In this document: positions 53,037 to 62,174 of the stretch, in pieces
Position numbering within the stretch: the stretch's first letter is position 1
Layout of the letters: every line of letters begins with the position of its first letter
Source of the DNA: an uncultured Bacteroidales bacterium
Lineage (GTDB): Bacteria; Bacteroidota; Bacteroidia; Bacteroidales; P3
Length of the DNA: 64,000 bases
NCBI GenBank assembly: GCA_947167075.1
Contig: CAMVGR010000001.1
Coordinates: forward strand, 238,823 to 302,822
Reading direction: 5' to 3'
Program-made: the position numbers and the translations under genes
Notes under the pieces: model-generated
The model's input: only the letters and a program-made list of their open reading frames with translations
What the model was told of the DNA's origin: nothing
Database searches by the model: none

Positions 53037-54041
53037 ATGACGAAAAAAAGATATTGTGGAGCCATATTAATGCTGGCAATGCTACAGATACTGGTGGGCT
53101 GCGAAGTCGAGTTCTCGCCCAATGCCAAGTGGAAAGAGACCCCTGTGGTGTATTGCATGCTGGATCAGGATCTAGACACCACCTGGGTGCGAGTGCAGAA
53201 ATGCTTTCTAGGCGAGGGTAGTATATATCAGTTTGGGTCGATTAGCGACTCGATCAACTATCCTCAGGGTAGCATCAGCGTCAGCCTGCTGGCCTACCGA
53301 AATGGGACACTGCAAGAGACCATCCCACTGCTGTATACCGAACGCGACCATCGGCAGGGTGACTTTGCCTCCATTAGTCAGCCGCTCTACTACACCGACG
53401 CACCACTGAACGAGCGCAACTTATACAAAATCGAAGTCCACAGAACGTCGGATGGTACATTGATAGCCAGCACCGATTCGATACCCTTGATTATCAAGGA
53501 TACCAGTCTCGCACTCTTCACCAAACCCAATGCCTACGATAGGTTTAAATTCGTAGCCTCCTCTGGCGGCACTTCGGCTTTCACTCTCGAATGGAACCAA
53601 CTGGCCAACGCCCGTCGCTACCAACCCATCATCCGGTTCTACTATATCGAGTATGGCGACACCCTCCACCTGGACCTAAAATGCAGTGTGGTTACATCCG
53701 GCAACAGTCAGGCTCGTCTCAATACCACCTACTCGCGCGACGCCTTCCTCAGCAACATCAAGGAAGCACTGAAAGACGATCCAGCCCCCAAGCGCCTTGT
53801 CAATGCGGTCGACCTATATCTTACAGCGTGCGACGAGGACCTGAATGTATACATGAACGAAATCGACAACACATCAGTCCTCGACCAGTCGATTACCTCC
53901 TACACCAATATCCGAGGCGGGGTGGGAATATATGGAGCCCGACGCACACAACTGTATAGACATGTGGCATCCGATTCGTCGATGGTGCCTCCGGATGGCC
54001 TGCAGTATTTGATAGGACAGCTGGGAGTGGGGTTCGAATAG
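53037..54041 (+). CDS. DUF4249-like lipoprotein
   Basis: A 334-residue predicted outer-membrane lipoprotein: signal sequence with lipobox LVGC (Cys22), then EVEF and TPVVYCMLDQDLDTTWVRVQ, the usual opening of DUF4249 proteins. These often accompany SusC-like receptors, but no TonB receptor is present here. The C-terminal part is beta-rich with a RGGVGIYGARRT block, also typical. It follows the GH2-like gene by 17 bp, so a shared surface-glycan role is possible. Confidence 0.75.
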   Translation: MTKKRYCGAILMLAMLQILVGCEVEFSPNAKWKETPVVYCMLDQDLDTTWVRVQKCFLGEGSIYQFGSISDSINYPQGSISVSLLAYRNGTLQETIPLLYTERDHRQGDFASISQPLYYTDAPLNERNLYKIEVHRTSDGTLIASTDSIPLIIKDTSLALFTKPNAYDRFKFVASSGGTSAFTLEWNQLANARRYQPIIRFYYIEYGDTLHLDLKCSVVTSGNSQARLNTTYSRDAFLSNIKEALKDDPAPKRLVNAVDLYLTACDEDLNVYMNEIDNTSVLDQSITSYTNIRGGVGIYGARRTQLYRHVASDSSMVPPDGLQYLIGQLGVGFE

Positions 54042-54173
54042 CAGTAAGATTATCCTTTATATCATCTCCAATCTCCTGAACAACAGCCAAAAGTTGTGTC
54101 AGGTAGATATTCTTTTCTACCCCCTTTCGCACTTTCGTAGTACTCGCTGCGGTACCGATACGTAAAATCACGG

Positions 54174-54217
54174 TGCATCTACGGTTCATCTACGGTTCAT
54201 GTACGGATGAAGTACGG
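54174..54217 (-). repeat. 11-bp-period intergenic array, copy 5
   Basis: Four units on the plus strand: TGCATCTACGG, TTCATCTACGG, TTCATGTACGG and ATGAAGTACGG. The last unit is identical to the edge unit of copies 3 and 4. This copy is not attached to a T9SS cassette. Confidence 0.9.
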
Positions 54218-54360
54218 TGTTGATAGGGTAATATACTAGACCGTCAGTGGGTTGTATTCAGTTCCATCCCATTGTTGAATAAATGCCTTCAAAACCAGAA
54301 ATGAAATTAAAAGAATGAGCAGTACGAAAAAAAAGTATCAGATATATGAATTATTTTATG

Positions 54361-54368
54361 TATTTTTG
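54361..54368 (+). promoter_or_regulatory. Probable -7 element of tig
   Basis: TATTTTTG followed by CA, 52 bp before the tig start, fits the Bacteroidota -7 box. A good -33 element is not seen at the expected distance. Confidence 0.5.
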
Positions 54369-54420
54369 CATTTTCACAGATAATTAGAGAATACTAAAAA
54401 TCAATAAATTAAACAAACAG

Positions 54421-55776
54421 ATGAATATCACAAGAGAGAATTTAAGTGATTTGGAGCTCCGTATCAAGGTTGATATTGAGGAAAAAGACTACATGGAGGA
54501 AGTCAACAAACAGTTGAAAGACTATCAGAAGAAAGCCACAGTACCCGGATTCCGCAAGGGAATGGCCCCGATGGGTCTGATTCAACGCATGTATAAGGCC
54601 GCCATCGTGGGCGATGCAGTCCAGAATGAGTTGAATAGCAGTCTGTTTAAATATATCGACGATGAGAAACTTCACATTCTCGGCATGCCGATGAGCGACG
54701 ATGAGAAGACCGGCGAGGTGGACTTTGGCAAGCAGAGCGACTTCACCTTCTATTTCAATGTGGCTATAGCACCAGAATTCGACATCGACTGGAGCAAGAT
54801 CGATGTGGTCTACAATCAGATTAAAGTGACCGCCAAAGAGGTGGAGAACGAGATAAGCAGCGTGAGCAACCGTTACGGCAAATTCGAAACCCCCGAAACC
54901 GTAGGCAAGGGCGATATCGTGTATGGTAAATTGGTCGAGCTTGATAAGAAAGGTGCTGTGAAAGAGGGCGGAGTGGATACATTTGTCAGCCTCAACCTGT
55001 TGAATCTGAAAGACGAAGAGATGCTACCTCTCTTCGAGGGCAAAAAAGCCGAGGACAAAATCGTCTTCAACATGGCGAAAGCCTTTGCTGCTAGTGAGAT
55101 AGAACACGCCCTACGGGTCGATAATGCCACCGCTAAGAAGTTCAAATCCGATGTCGAACTCACCCTTAGTGGCATCTCGCGCATCATTCCGCACGAGGTG
55201 AACGAGGAGTTGTTCAAGAAGGTATTCCCCGATCAGAACATCAAAGATGCCGATGCCTTCACAAAAGCCATGAAGAAGGAGTTCGAAAAGCAGAATGCAC
55301 AACAGAGCGACTACCTGTATGTCAATCAGGTTCGCAAGGCTTTGGTCGACCAATTCAGTGCACCGCTTCCCGAGGACTTCCTGAAACGCTGGTTTGCCTC
55401 GCGTGGCGATAAAGACCTCACCCCGGAAAGCATCGAGGCCGATTGGAACGAAAAGTTCGTCCCCTCGCTCAAGTGGGAACTGATTGAGAGCAAGCTGGAG
55501 GCCATTCAGCCAGTCGAACCCACCAGCAACCAGATAGTGGACTATATCAAAGACATCCTCCGTCAAGGCGACCGCCCCAGCGATGGTGAAACAAAAGAGC
55601 AAATCGAGCAGCGCCTCGAGCAGGCCGCTCGCAGCATCGCAGCCGACCGCAAAAACATCCAACAGGTGGTCGACCGTCTCTATGCAGACAACCTCGCCAA
55701 GATCTTCAAGGCACAGCTTAAACCCACGATAGAGAAGGTGAGTGCCAAGGAGTTTGCCGAGCGAGCCAACGCATAA
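54421..55776 (+). CDS. tig: Trigger factor
   Basis: A 451-residue ribosome-associated chaperone that meets nascent chains at the exit tunnel. The ribosome-binding signature is seen as VPGFRKGMAP (about residues 40-49). The middle, where an FKBP-like prolyl isomerase domain lies in most trigger factors, is present but divergent, as usual in Bacteroidota. The C-terminal helical chaperone domain is Lys/Glu-rich. clpP and clpX, frequent downstream neighbours of tig, are not here; an outer-membrane protein gene follows after 88 bp. Confidence 0.93.
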   Translation: MNITRENLSDLELRIKVDIEEKDYMEEVNKQLKDYQKKATVPGFRKGMAPMGLIQRMYKAAIVGDAVQNELNSSLFKYIDDEKLHILGMPMSDDEKTGEVDFGKQSDFTFYFNVAIAPEFDIDWSKIDVVYNQIKVTAKEVENEISSVSNRYGKFETPETVGKGDIVYGKLVELDKKGAVKEGGVDTFVSLNLLNLKDEEMLPLFEGKKAEDKIVFNMAKAFAASEIEHALRVDNATAKKFKSDVELTLSGISRIIPHEVNEELFKKVFPDQNIKDADAFTKAMKKEFEKQNAQQSDYLYVNQVRKALVDQFSAPLPEDFLKRWFASRGDKDLTPESIEADWNEKFVPSLKWELIESKLEAIQPVEPTSNQIVDYIKDILRQGDRPSDGETKEQIEQRLEQAARSIAADRKNIQQVVDRLYADNLAKIFKAQLKPTIEKVSAKEFAERANA

Positions 55777-55864
55777 TTGACACAACCCTGCAGTCGTTGC
55801 CGTGCTAGTAGTGTCCACAGCGATACAGAAAGGCAGACAACGACTGCAATAATAATAGAACAAG

Positions 55865-57061
55865 ATGAAGAAAATAGTATTGACGCTCCTCTCGGCCCTC
55901 TTCGTTATGGGAGTGAGTGCACAAGAAAACGATGGGATCGTGTATCCCAACACATTCTATGGTTCCCTCAATGCGGGCGCTTCTCTGTTTGCCCACGATG
56001 GCGAGTCCTCGTTTGGTGCTCCCTCGATTGGCCTAACAGGAGGTGTATGGCTGGCCGAACCACTGGCTATCCAGCTTGACGTAAACGGCATTATGAACGA
56101 TGGTAACACCTTCGTTACAGCTGGAGCCGACTTTAAATGGGACGTCAATTCTACCTTCTTCCATCTATACAACAAGAACTTCCTGTATCCTGTCCCCTTT
56201 TATGTCATGCTAGGTATGGGAGGTATGTGGGTGATGGGCGACAATGTATCGTCCGATGAAGCCTCGACGAAAGACAACTCTTTCTATATGGCAATGGGAT
56301 TGCAGGCACCCATGCGTATCAATAATTATATGGATATATTCCTGCAATACAAATGTTTCTTCTTGCCGCAGGGCTTTATGTCCTACAATGGAGACAACTT
56401 TATCCATAACTTCGGAATTGGAATCAACCTCAGACAGGGTTCAGATCCGTTCCACCGGCGCACAGTCCACTATACACGTAGTAGGGGAGAGGACTGGTTT
56501 TTTGCATTGGGTATAGGCCCCAACTATTCTGCATTCGACATCTTCACCAACGAGAATCGTGGTGGACTGTCGATGCTGGGATGGGCTCCAGAGATTATGG
56601 CCGGTCGCAACTTCAGCAATTTCTGGTCTGTCAGATTTGTACTGAACGGATTGACTGCACACGAGCAGTACGATACCGTGCAACAGGCACCCTCGAAAGA
56701 CTATCGATACACATTCCTTCATGCCGATGTGATGCTCAACGTCAGTCAGCTGATGATGCGTGGGCGTGGCGTGAAATTCAACCTTTTGCCATATATTGGA
56801 GCAGGTCCTGTGTGGCGCTACGACCATCCTAGATTCGACATTGCAGCCAATTTCGGAATGATGTTCCGCTACTATTTAGGCCGCAAGAGTGATATCTATA
56901 TGGACCTACGCTATGTTATGGTGGCTCCAGGAGTGGGAGGTGGAACTGGTCCTTCCGGACACTTCTTCGGGGTGGGATTGCCGAGCCTTACGGTGGGCTA
57001 TGTACACAACTTCGGACACAACTCTACACGCTACAGGATACCCCTGTATGAAGTGAGATAA
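55865..57061 (+). CDS. Outer-membrane beta-barrel (porin-like) protein
   Basis: A 398-residue exported protein with a signal peptide ending at VSAQ (about residue 19). The barrel region seems to consist of two similar halves: each has a FGxxxN/FxxLGIGP-type opening strand, glycine-rich turns and a GxxVWRY/MGGMWVMGD block (FYVMLGMGGMWVMGD about 100; YIGAGPVWRYDHPRF about 310). No specific family is recognised. It may be co-transcribed with tig and ends in a strong terminator. Confidence 0.75.
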   Translation: MKKIVLTLLSALFVMGVSAQENDGIVYPNTFYGSLNAGASLFAHDGESSFGAPSIGLTGGVWLAEPLAIQLDVNGIMNDGNTFVTAGADFKWDVNSTFFHLYNKNFLYPVPFYVMLGMGGMWVMGDNVSSDEASTKDNSFYMAMGLQAPMRINNYMDIFLQYKCFFLPQGFMSYNGDNFIHNFGIGINLRQGSDPFHRRTVHYTRSRGEDWFFALGIGPNYSAFDIFTNENRGGLSMLGWAPEIMAGRNFSNFWSVRFVLNGLTAHEQYDTVQQAPSKDYRYTFLHADVMLNVSQLMMRGRGVKFNLLPYIGAGPVWRYDHPRFDIAANFGMMFRYYLGRKSDIYMDLRYVMVAPGVGGGTGPSGHFFGVGLPSLTVGYVHNFGHNSTRYRIPLYEVR

Positions 57062-57102
57062 AAAAACAAGGGAAACGCAGCAAAGTGTTTCCCTTGTTTT
57101 TT
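57062..57102. terminator. Bidirectional terminator
   Basis: The stem ACAAGGGAAAC / GTTTCCCTTGT is flanked by A6 and T6 runs and sits between the convergent barrel and rhodanese genes. Confidence 0.9.
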
Positions 57103-57115
57103 ACGTTTATCGGGC

Positions 57116-57511
57116 CTATCGCACAGTAGGCTTGCCCGATTGCATCCATGCCATAATGCCACCCCCTAGGTCGTAGACGTTGTGCCCCTGTTCTGCAATG
57201 AGCATGGCGGCCTGATGGCTGCGACGACCCGTGCGGCAATAAACGGCAATGGTCCCCTTGGGCCGTAGACGTTCGATGAAGTCGGGTTTCTGTACATCGA
57301 TGTTTTCTGCCCCGGCTATGTGACCTTCCGCATATTCGTGTGGTGTACGTACATCAATAACTCTGATTTGTTTCTGATTCACCAGCTCTTCAAAGTCGTT
57401 GACGTGTGTCAGGGTGATGACACCTTGGCGGGTGTTCTCGGTCGTTTTGCTGCCGCTGCATCCCACAGCAAACAGGGCAACCATGGTCATAAGTAATACT
57501 CTTTTCATCAT
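57116..57511 (-). CDS. Rhodanese-like lipoprotein
   Basis: A 131-residue predicted lipoprotein: signal sequence MMKRVLLMTMVALFAVGC with lipobox FAVGC, then a single rhodanese domain (DVRTPHEYAEGHIAGAENI) with the active-site loop YCRTGRRS carrying the catalytic Cys. It probably handles sulfane sulfur in the periplasm or senses oxidants. Starting at the ATG pair 57511/57508 places the gene after the lyase stop at 57522; the longer open frame would overlap that gene. The upstream gene releases sulfide from cysteine conjugates, a fitting pair. Confidence 0.85.
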   Translation of the reverse strand: MMKRVLLMTMVALFAVGCSGSKTTENTRQGVITLTHVNDFEELVNQKQIRVIDVRTPHEYAEGHIAGAENIDVQKPDFIERLRPKGTIAVYCRTGRRSHQAAMLIAEQGHNVYDLGGGIMAWMQSGKPTVR

Positions 57512-57521
57512 TATTGTGTGT

Positions 57522-58691
57522 CTATTTAATTGTTTCTGCAATTCTATGAAGCCCTTCGAGAAGCATTTCTTTTGGGCATCCGAGATTCATTCTGAAGCAT
57601 CCTTCGTAGGCGGAGCCTCCAAATGTGGTACCATCGTTCAGAGCTACCCGAGCCTTGTTGATGAGCAGGTCGGACAGTTCGCTGTGGGTCTTTCCGTAGT
57701 TGCTGAAGTCGAGCCATGCCAAATAGGATGCTTCGGGAAGCACTGCTTTTACTTTTGGCATATTCTCTTTTAGAAAGGTGTCGAGGGTGTGTACATTGTC
57801 GAGCAAGTAGTCCAACATCTGCTTCAGCCATGATTCTCCCTTCGCGAATGCTGCTTCTGCGGCGGTAAAGGCAAATATATTGCCGTTGGCAACACCCAGT
57901 GCATCGAGCCATCCGTAGAAGGTCTTTCTTAGTTCGTCGCTATGAATGTAGCATATCGAGCTTCCGAGGCCAGCGATGTTGAATGTTTTGCTAGGTGCTA
58001 CAAAGGTGATGCTGTGCTGTCGGGAATGCCGACTCACTGTGCTATAGCTTACGTGCCGATGGCCAGGCAGTGTTAGGTCGGCATGTATCTCGTCGCTGAT
58101 GACGACAATCCCCTTCCGTTCGCATATTTCCGATATTCTGCTCAGCACTTCCTCTCCCCATACAGTGCCAGCAGGATTGTGCGGATTGCTCATGATGAAC
58201 AGTTTGCACCGGTCTGCTTTCTGTTCAAAATCCTCGAAATCTATACAGAATCTGCCATTTTCTATCTTCAACGGACTAACTACCAGCGTTCTTTGGCTCG
58301 ATTTTGGAAGATTGAGGAAAGGAGGATATACGGGTGTGGTCACCAGTATGCGGTCGCCTGGCTGCGTCAGACACAGTATTGCATAGGAAATACCTGCCAC
58401 AATACCAGGTATAAAGTGCAGCTGTTCGGTGGTGGCATCGATGCGGTAGTGGTTATGTAGCCAATCTCTTACAGCCTGCCAATAGCTCGAAGAGGGCATG
58501 GTGTAGCCCAGCACTTCGTGACTACAGCGTTGGCGGATGGCATCTAGTACAAAGTCGGGAGACCTGAAATCCATATCGGCCACCCACATGGGCAACAGAT
58601 CGTTCCGATGATATAACTCTTCCAAGCCGTCCCATTTAAAACAGTTGCTCCCTCTGCGTTCTATTATTTCATTGAAATTGTATTGCGTCAT
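57522..58691 (-). CDS. PatB/MalY-type cystathionine beta-lyase
   Basis: A 389-residue PLP-dependent fold-type I enzyme of the MalY/PatB group, which cleaves cystathionine or cysteine conjugates to thiol, pyruvate and ammonia. The N-terminus LPMWVADMDF and the PLP lysine in SKTFNIAGL are the group signatures; NPHNPAGTVW and SDEIHADL also match. A -7 box (58721-58728) precedes it. The rhodanese lipoprotein gene follows after 10 bp. An aminotransferase annotation is an alternative name for the same family. Confidence 0.92.
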   Translation of the reverse strand: MTQYNFNEIIERRGSNCFKWDGLEELYHRNDLLPMWVADMDFRSPDFVLDAIRQRCSHEVLGYTMPSSSYWQAVRDWLHNHYRIDATTEQLHFIPGIVAGISYAILCLTQPGDRILVTTPVYPPFLNLPKSSQRTLVVSPLKIENGRFCIDFEDFEQKADRCKLFIMSNPHNPAGTVWGEEVLSRISEICERKGIVVISDEIHADLTLPGHRHVSYSTVSRHSRQHSITFVAPSKTFNIAGLGSSICYIHSDELRKTFYGWLDALGVANGNIFAFTAAEAAFAKGESWLKQMLDYLLDNVHTLDTFLKENMPKVKAVLPEASYLAWLDFSNYGKTHSELSDLLINKARVALNDGTTFGGSAYEGCFRMNLGCPKEMLLEGLHRIAETIK

Positions 58692-58720
58692 TGCATCTGT
58701 CGTACTCTCTATTTTCGATG

Positions 58721-58728
58721 CAAAGATA
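58721..58728 (-). promoter_or_regulatory. Probable -7 element of the patB-like gene
   Basis: Minus-strand TATCTTTG, 30 bp before the start codon. No consensus -33 box is visible. Confidence 0.5.
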
Positions 58729-58866
58729 CAACAAATTATTAATATGGCACTAAATTATTGCTATTATTTATTGCAGTCCGATAAAACTAATGCAATATTT
58801 GAACAGCAAAGAGGGCTGCACCGAGCCCAAAAACCGCCTTCTCAACCCGCTGTAAAACAGCATTAA

Positions 58867-58965
58867 ATCTCATCCATCTCTTACTCATCTCCTACTCATC
58901 CTTTTATCTTCTATTTATCATCTTTTAGTCGAGTAAGCAATAAGTAGGCGAAAAGTACGTTATGG
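58867..58965. repeat. Degenerate 11-bp-period array upstream of the DUF6266 gene
   Basis: Units CTCTTACTCAT, CTCCTACTCAT, CCTTTTATCTT and CTATTTATCAT follow one another at exactly 11 bp. After 58933 the same period continues as GTA at 58933, 58944 and 58955. The core differs from the other arrays; only the period is shared. It ends 21 bp before the start codon. Confidence 0.6.
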
Positions 58966-58985
58966 TAAAAAAATGACAGTTCACT

Positions 58986-59762
58986 ATGGCAAAGTTTGAG
59001 AATGGATATATGGGTGGCTTCAGCGGCAAGCTGGGGTCGGCTATCGGGTATATGTGGAATGGAAAATGGTGCTTGCGTAGCCGGCCAGCACAGGTTAGCA
59101 ATCCACGCACCGAGGCGCAACAGGAGCATCGGGCGGCCTTCCGCGAGCAGGTGCGATTGGCAGCACGACTGAGGTGGGTGCTGCTGCAGTCGATGACCGA
59201 GGCGGCCCGCGCTGCAGGCATGACGGCATACAACCTCTTCGTCAGCCTCAATCAGCACGCTTTCAGCACCGAAGGCGGAGAACTAAAGGTGGATTATCGG
59301 AGCCTTGTGCTCAGCCTAGGGCCGGTGGCACCGGTGCAGGCCAGCCAGGTGGTGGCCACGGGTGGCTCGCGGCTGGAAGTGGACTTCGAGCGCAATCCGC
59401 TGCAACTGCAGTGCGATGCCTACGATGCGGTGCACCTCTATGTCTACTCGCCCTCGTTGGGGCAGGGATACTTGGCGGCACCCGTCTACCGTAGGCAAAA
59501 GAAAATCAGCGTCTTGCTGCCGGACCTCTTCGCTGGCACCGAGGTGCATATCTACCTCTACGTCAGCGACCAGCAGGGACGCTGCTCGGAGACCGCCTAC
59601 GGTGGTAGCCTCACCGTGGCCGATGGTGCTGTCGTATCTAACGAGATGGATGATACTGCCGAATCATCTATGAATCAAACATCTGAAATGCCGAAAATCA
59701 CTCTTGGCGGCGATACGGAACCTGTAGGGTCGGCACACGGTCGCCCTCCGCATCGAACGTAG
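58986..59762 (+). CDS. DUF6266 family protein
   Basis: A 258-residue protein without signal peptide. Its start, MAKFENGYMGGFSGKLGSAI, and the RPAQVSNPRTEAQQEHR block are the conserved region of DUF6266, a Bacteroidota family of unknown function often present in variable copy number. The remainder is beta-rich with an acidic, low-complexity C-terminus. GC content is higher than in adjacent intergenic DNA. The gene is isolated and preceded by an 11-bp-period array. Confidence 0.75.
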   Translation: MAKFENGYMGGFSGKLGSAIGYMWNGKWCLRSRPAQVSNPRTEAQQEHRAAFREQVRLAARLRWVLLQSMTEAARAAGMTAYNLFVSLNQHAFSTEGGELKVDYRSLVLSLGPVAPVQASQVVATGGSRLEVDFERNPLQLQCDAYDAVHLYVYSPSLGQGYLAAPVYRRQKKISVLLPDLFAGTEVHIYLYVSDQQGRCSETAYGGSLTVADGAVVSNEMDDTAESSMNQTSEMPKITLGGDTEPVGSAHGRPPHRT

Positions 59763-59836
59763 GAAAGAACCATAGCGTATCGACGAACAATCTTTGTCGG
59801 ACATCAATAAGCATAGTTAGCAATGCAGCGCATAGG

Positions 59837-60538
59837 CTAGCGCACTTCGATGTTCACCGAATCTGCACACGATATTTTCATATCGCTGTCGAATTGTTCC
59901 TGGGTGACTATCAGTGTCTTCAGCGGTGTGTCGAGGGCGTGTAATACGAAGAAAGCATCGTTGGCTCGAAGGTCGAGGCTGCGGATTTGCGTGCCACGGA
60001 TGTAGAGCGTCGTCAGCCGTGGGCATGGCGCTAGATTGAGAGTGTCCAGTGGGCTGAATATCAATAGTAAGAATTCTAGTTTGGGATACGGACGCAGGTC
60101 GAACTCTCGCAGGTGGGTATGGCTCAACTGCAAGTGTTCCAGCTGGTGACAACTGTCGATGGCGATATGGTCGAGTGGCAGATTGAGACCGTAAAGCCGC
60201 TTTAGGTGTGGCAGACTATTGAGGTCCAGTTCCGTCAGAGGATTGTCGCTACAGACCACCTCCTCCAGCTGAGGAAACATCTCGATGCCGCGCAGCGAGT
60301 GGATACTGCGGTCGTAGCATTCCAGTGTCGTCAGCGAACAGCCACGCTCGGTAGGCCTCATTCGGCGGCCAACCCCCTTCACGGCGTAGCCCCTCTCGAG
60401 CAGCAACCCGCGGAAAGCCTTGTCGGGCACGCTGACCGCTCGGTGGCAGTCGCACGCGCCCTCCGCGCCGCCCTGCTGCAAGGCCGCGCAAGCGGTCAGC
60501 AGCAGGGTGGCAGCAAGGACGAGCGCAAGACGCCTCAT
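59837..60538 (-). CDS. Leucine-rich-repeat lipoprotein
   Basis: A 233-residue predicted lipoprotein. From ATG 60538 there is a signal sequence with lipobox LLTAC (Cys17), then a Cys-rich linker and about seven leucine-rich repeats of ~21 residues (LEEVVCSDNPLTELDLNSLP, LEHLQLSHTHLREFDLRPYP, and so on). The start forms an ATGA overlap with the M56-TonB gene; the frame is open further upstream inside that gene, but the lipoprotein signal begins here. Coupling to the M56-TonB and BlaI genes suggests a role in the same surface-sensing module. Confidence 0.85.
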   Translation of the reverse strand: MRRLALVLAATLLLTACAALQQGGAEGACDCHRAVSVPDKAFRGLLLERGYAVKGVGRRMRPTERGCSLTTLECYDRSIHSLRGIEMFPQLEEVVCSDNPLTELDLNSLPHLKRLYGLNLPLDHIAIDSCHQLEHLQLSHTHLREFDLRPYPKLEFLLLIFSPLDTLNLAPCPRLTTLYIRGTQIRSLDLRANDAFFVLHALDTPLKTLIVTQEQFDSDMKISCADSVNIEVR

Positions 60539-62145
60539 GACAGCTTGAAGACGATGGGCAGGTTGAAATGTACGCGGACGGCCTTGCCCTGGTTCCGTCC
60601 GGGCTTCCACTTGGGCATGGCCTCGACCACACGCACGGCCTCCTCGTCGCAACCACCACCGATGCCGTGCAGCACTTTGATGTTGGTGAGTCGTCCGTCG
60701 GCCTCCACCACGAAGTTCACATACACCCTGCCTTCGATGCCTTCTTCCTTGGCCTTGGCGGGGTAGTGGATGTTCTCACTCAGGAACTTGTACATGGCCT
60801 CCATTCCACCAGGGTATTCGGGCATCTCCTCGACCACCTGGTACACCTCGTCCGACTGACCCATGACTGTCCGCACAGGCTCCTCCACAGCGTCCACCTC
60901 GACCACCCACAGTTTGATGTCGGCATCGCCCTGCCGGGTACCGTCCTGCCAGGCGGCGGCGAAGCACAGGGTGACATCGCCATCGTCGGTCTTCACGGTG
61001 GTGGTGCGGTCAAGGGTGCCACTGGAGTGCCCTCGCCGCAGTTCGCGGTCGACGGCCTGGATGACACTCTTCTCATTACGGCTCAGCACCCGGCCGTCGA
61101 CCACCCCCCGCGAGGTCGGAAGCTGGTCGATCTCCCAGGCACCGTAGCTGTGCTCGGCCCCTTCGCCCTTACAGTCCACCCGCACTTCTTGCAGCGTCGG
61201 GTTCCATTGGCTGTGGATGCTGTTGTAGCCTATGCCCCCGAACGGGAGCGGCTTGCCTCCGGTCCGGTGATAGGTCACGGTCAGCAGGCCTTCGCCCGTC
61301 TGCACCCCGGCAGGCTCGGCATTGGCCGTCCGGCATCCCACCATCATCAATACGACCACCAGCGGCAGGGCCGCCAGCGGCTTCCACGCGCCGAAGCGCG
61401 ATTTCGTTTTGTTCATCATAACGATACGTTTTTTAATGTTAATACTTTGGAAATTATTGGTGATATGGCCATATCCTGTTCCGGTGGCCTGCCTCCACAG
61501 CAGACCCAGATAGTCTTTGCGCCCGTGGGCGGAGAGCACTGCTTCGTCGGCAAGGTATTCGTGCACCCGTCGTAACTCGCGCAGCATAAGCCAGGCAAAG
61601 GGATTGAACCACGCCACGCAGCACATCAGGCGCATCAGAAGCACATCGAGGGTGTGTCGCTGACGGACATGCACCTGTTCGTGGGTGAGAATGCACTGCA
61701 GCTCCTCTTCGGTCAACCCACGTGTGCCTATAATTATATGGTTGAAGAAAGAATGTGGCGACGTGTTGTCGTCGAGCAACATGAGATGGGGCTTACGACG
61801 TAGGCGCACGAACTGCACGCCTAGCTGTCCGAGCAGGACGGCCAATGCAAGCACCACTCCCGCTATATAGAGTACTGCTGGAAGCATTGTTGGGCGCTCT
61901 GATACAGCTGTTGGCTGGACAGGTGTCACCGGCTCGACCGTGACGGCGTCGAATTCTACCGATGGTGCTGCCACAGGCAGTGCCACTTCGGGTAGGTGCA
62001 CTAGTGGATAGACAAGGCTGAAGAGTAGCGTCACGATAAGGTACGTGCGTGAGAGCTGCAGCCAACGGTCGTGCCGCAGCATCAGGCAGTACATGCCATA
62101 GAAAAGACCTGCGCCAAGCGTCGAGAAAACAATCCAATGTAACAT
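60535..62145 (-). CDS. BlaR1-like M56 metallopeptidase with TonB C-terminal domain
   Basis: A 536-residue membrane protein. Four helices in the N-terminal ~270 residues frame an M56 zinc protease domain with HEQVH (155-159). A central unassigned region follows, then a TonB C-terminal domain (about 450-536, with YPAKAKEEGIEGRVYVNFVV). The M56-TonB fusion is common in Bacteroidota, where signal-driven proteolysis of the BlaI repressor is the model. Encoded 29 bp after blaI. Confidence 0.9.
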   Translation of the reverse strand: MLHWIVFSTLGAGLFYGMYCLMLRHDRWLQLSRTYLIVTLLFSLVYPLVHLPEVALPVAAPSVEFDAVTVEPVTPVQPTAVSERPTMLPAVLYIAGVVLALAVLLGQLGVQFVRLRRKPHLMLLDDNTSPHSFFNHIIIGTRGLTEEELQCILTHEQVHVRQRHTLDVLLMRLMCCVAWFNPFAWLMLRELRRVHEYLADEAVLSAHGRKDYLGLLWRQATGTGYGHITNNFQSINIKKRIVMMNKTKSRFGAWKPLAALPLVVVLMMVGCRTANAEPAGVQTGEGLLTVTYHRTGGKPLPFGGIGYNSIHSQWNPTLQEVRVDCKGEGAEHSYGAWEIDQLPTSRGVVDGRVLSRNEKSVIQAVDRELRRGHSSGTLDRTTTVKTDDGDVTLCFAAAWQDGTRQGDADIKLWVVEVDAVEEPVRTVMGQSDEVYQVVEEMPEYPGGMEAMYKFLSENIHYPAKAKEEGIEGRVYVNFVVEADGRLTNIKVLHGIGGGCDEEAVRVVEAMPKWKPGRNQGKAVRVHFNLPIVFKLS

Positions 62146-62174
62146 AACGTCTTATAATTATAAATTCTCAATTC

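Larger units (their letters stand above)
54042..54420. other. Intergenic region before tig
   Basis: It contains the fifth 11-bp array (54174-54217) and a probable -7 element for tig at 54361. The remaining sequence shows no coding potential or clear terminator hairpin. Confidence 0.6.
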
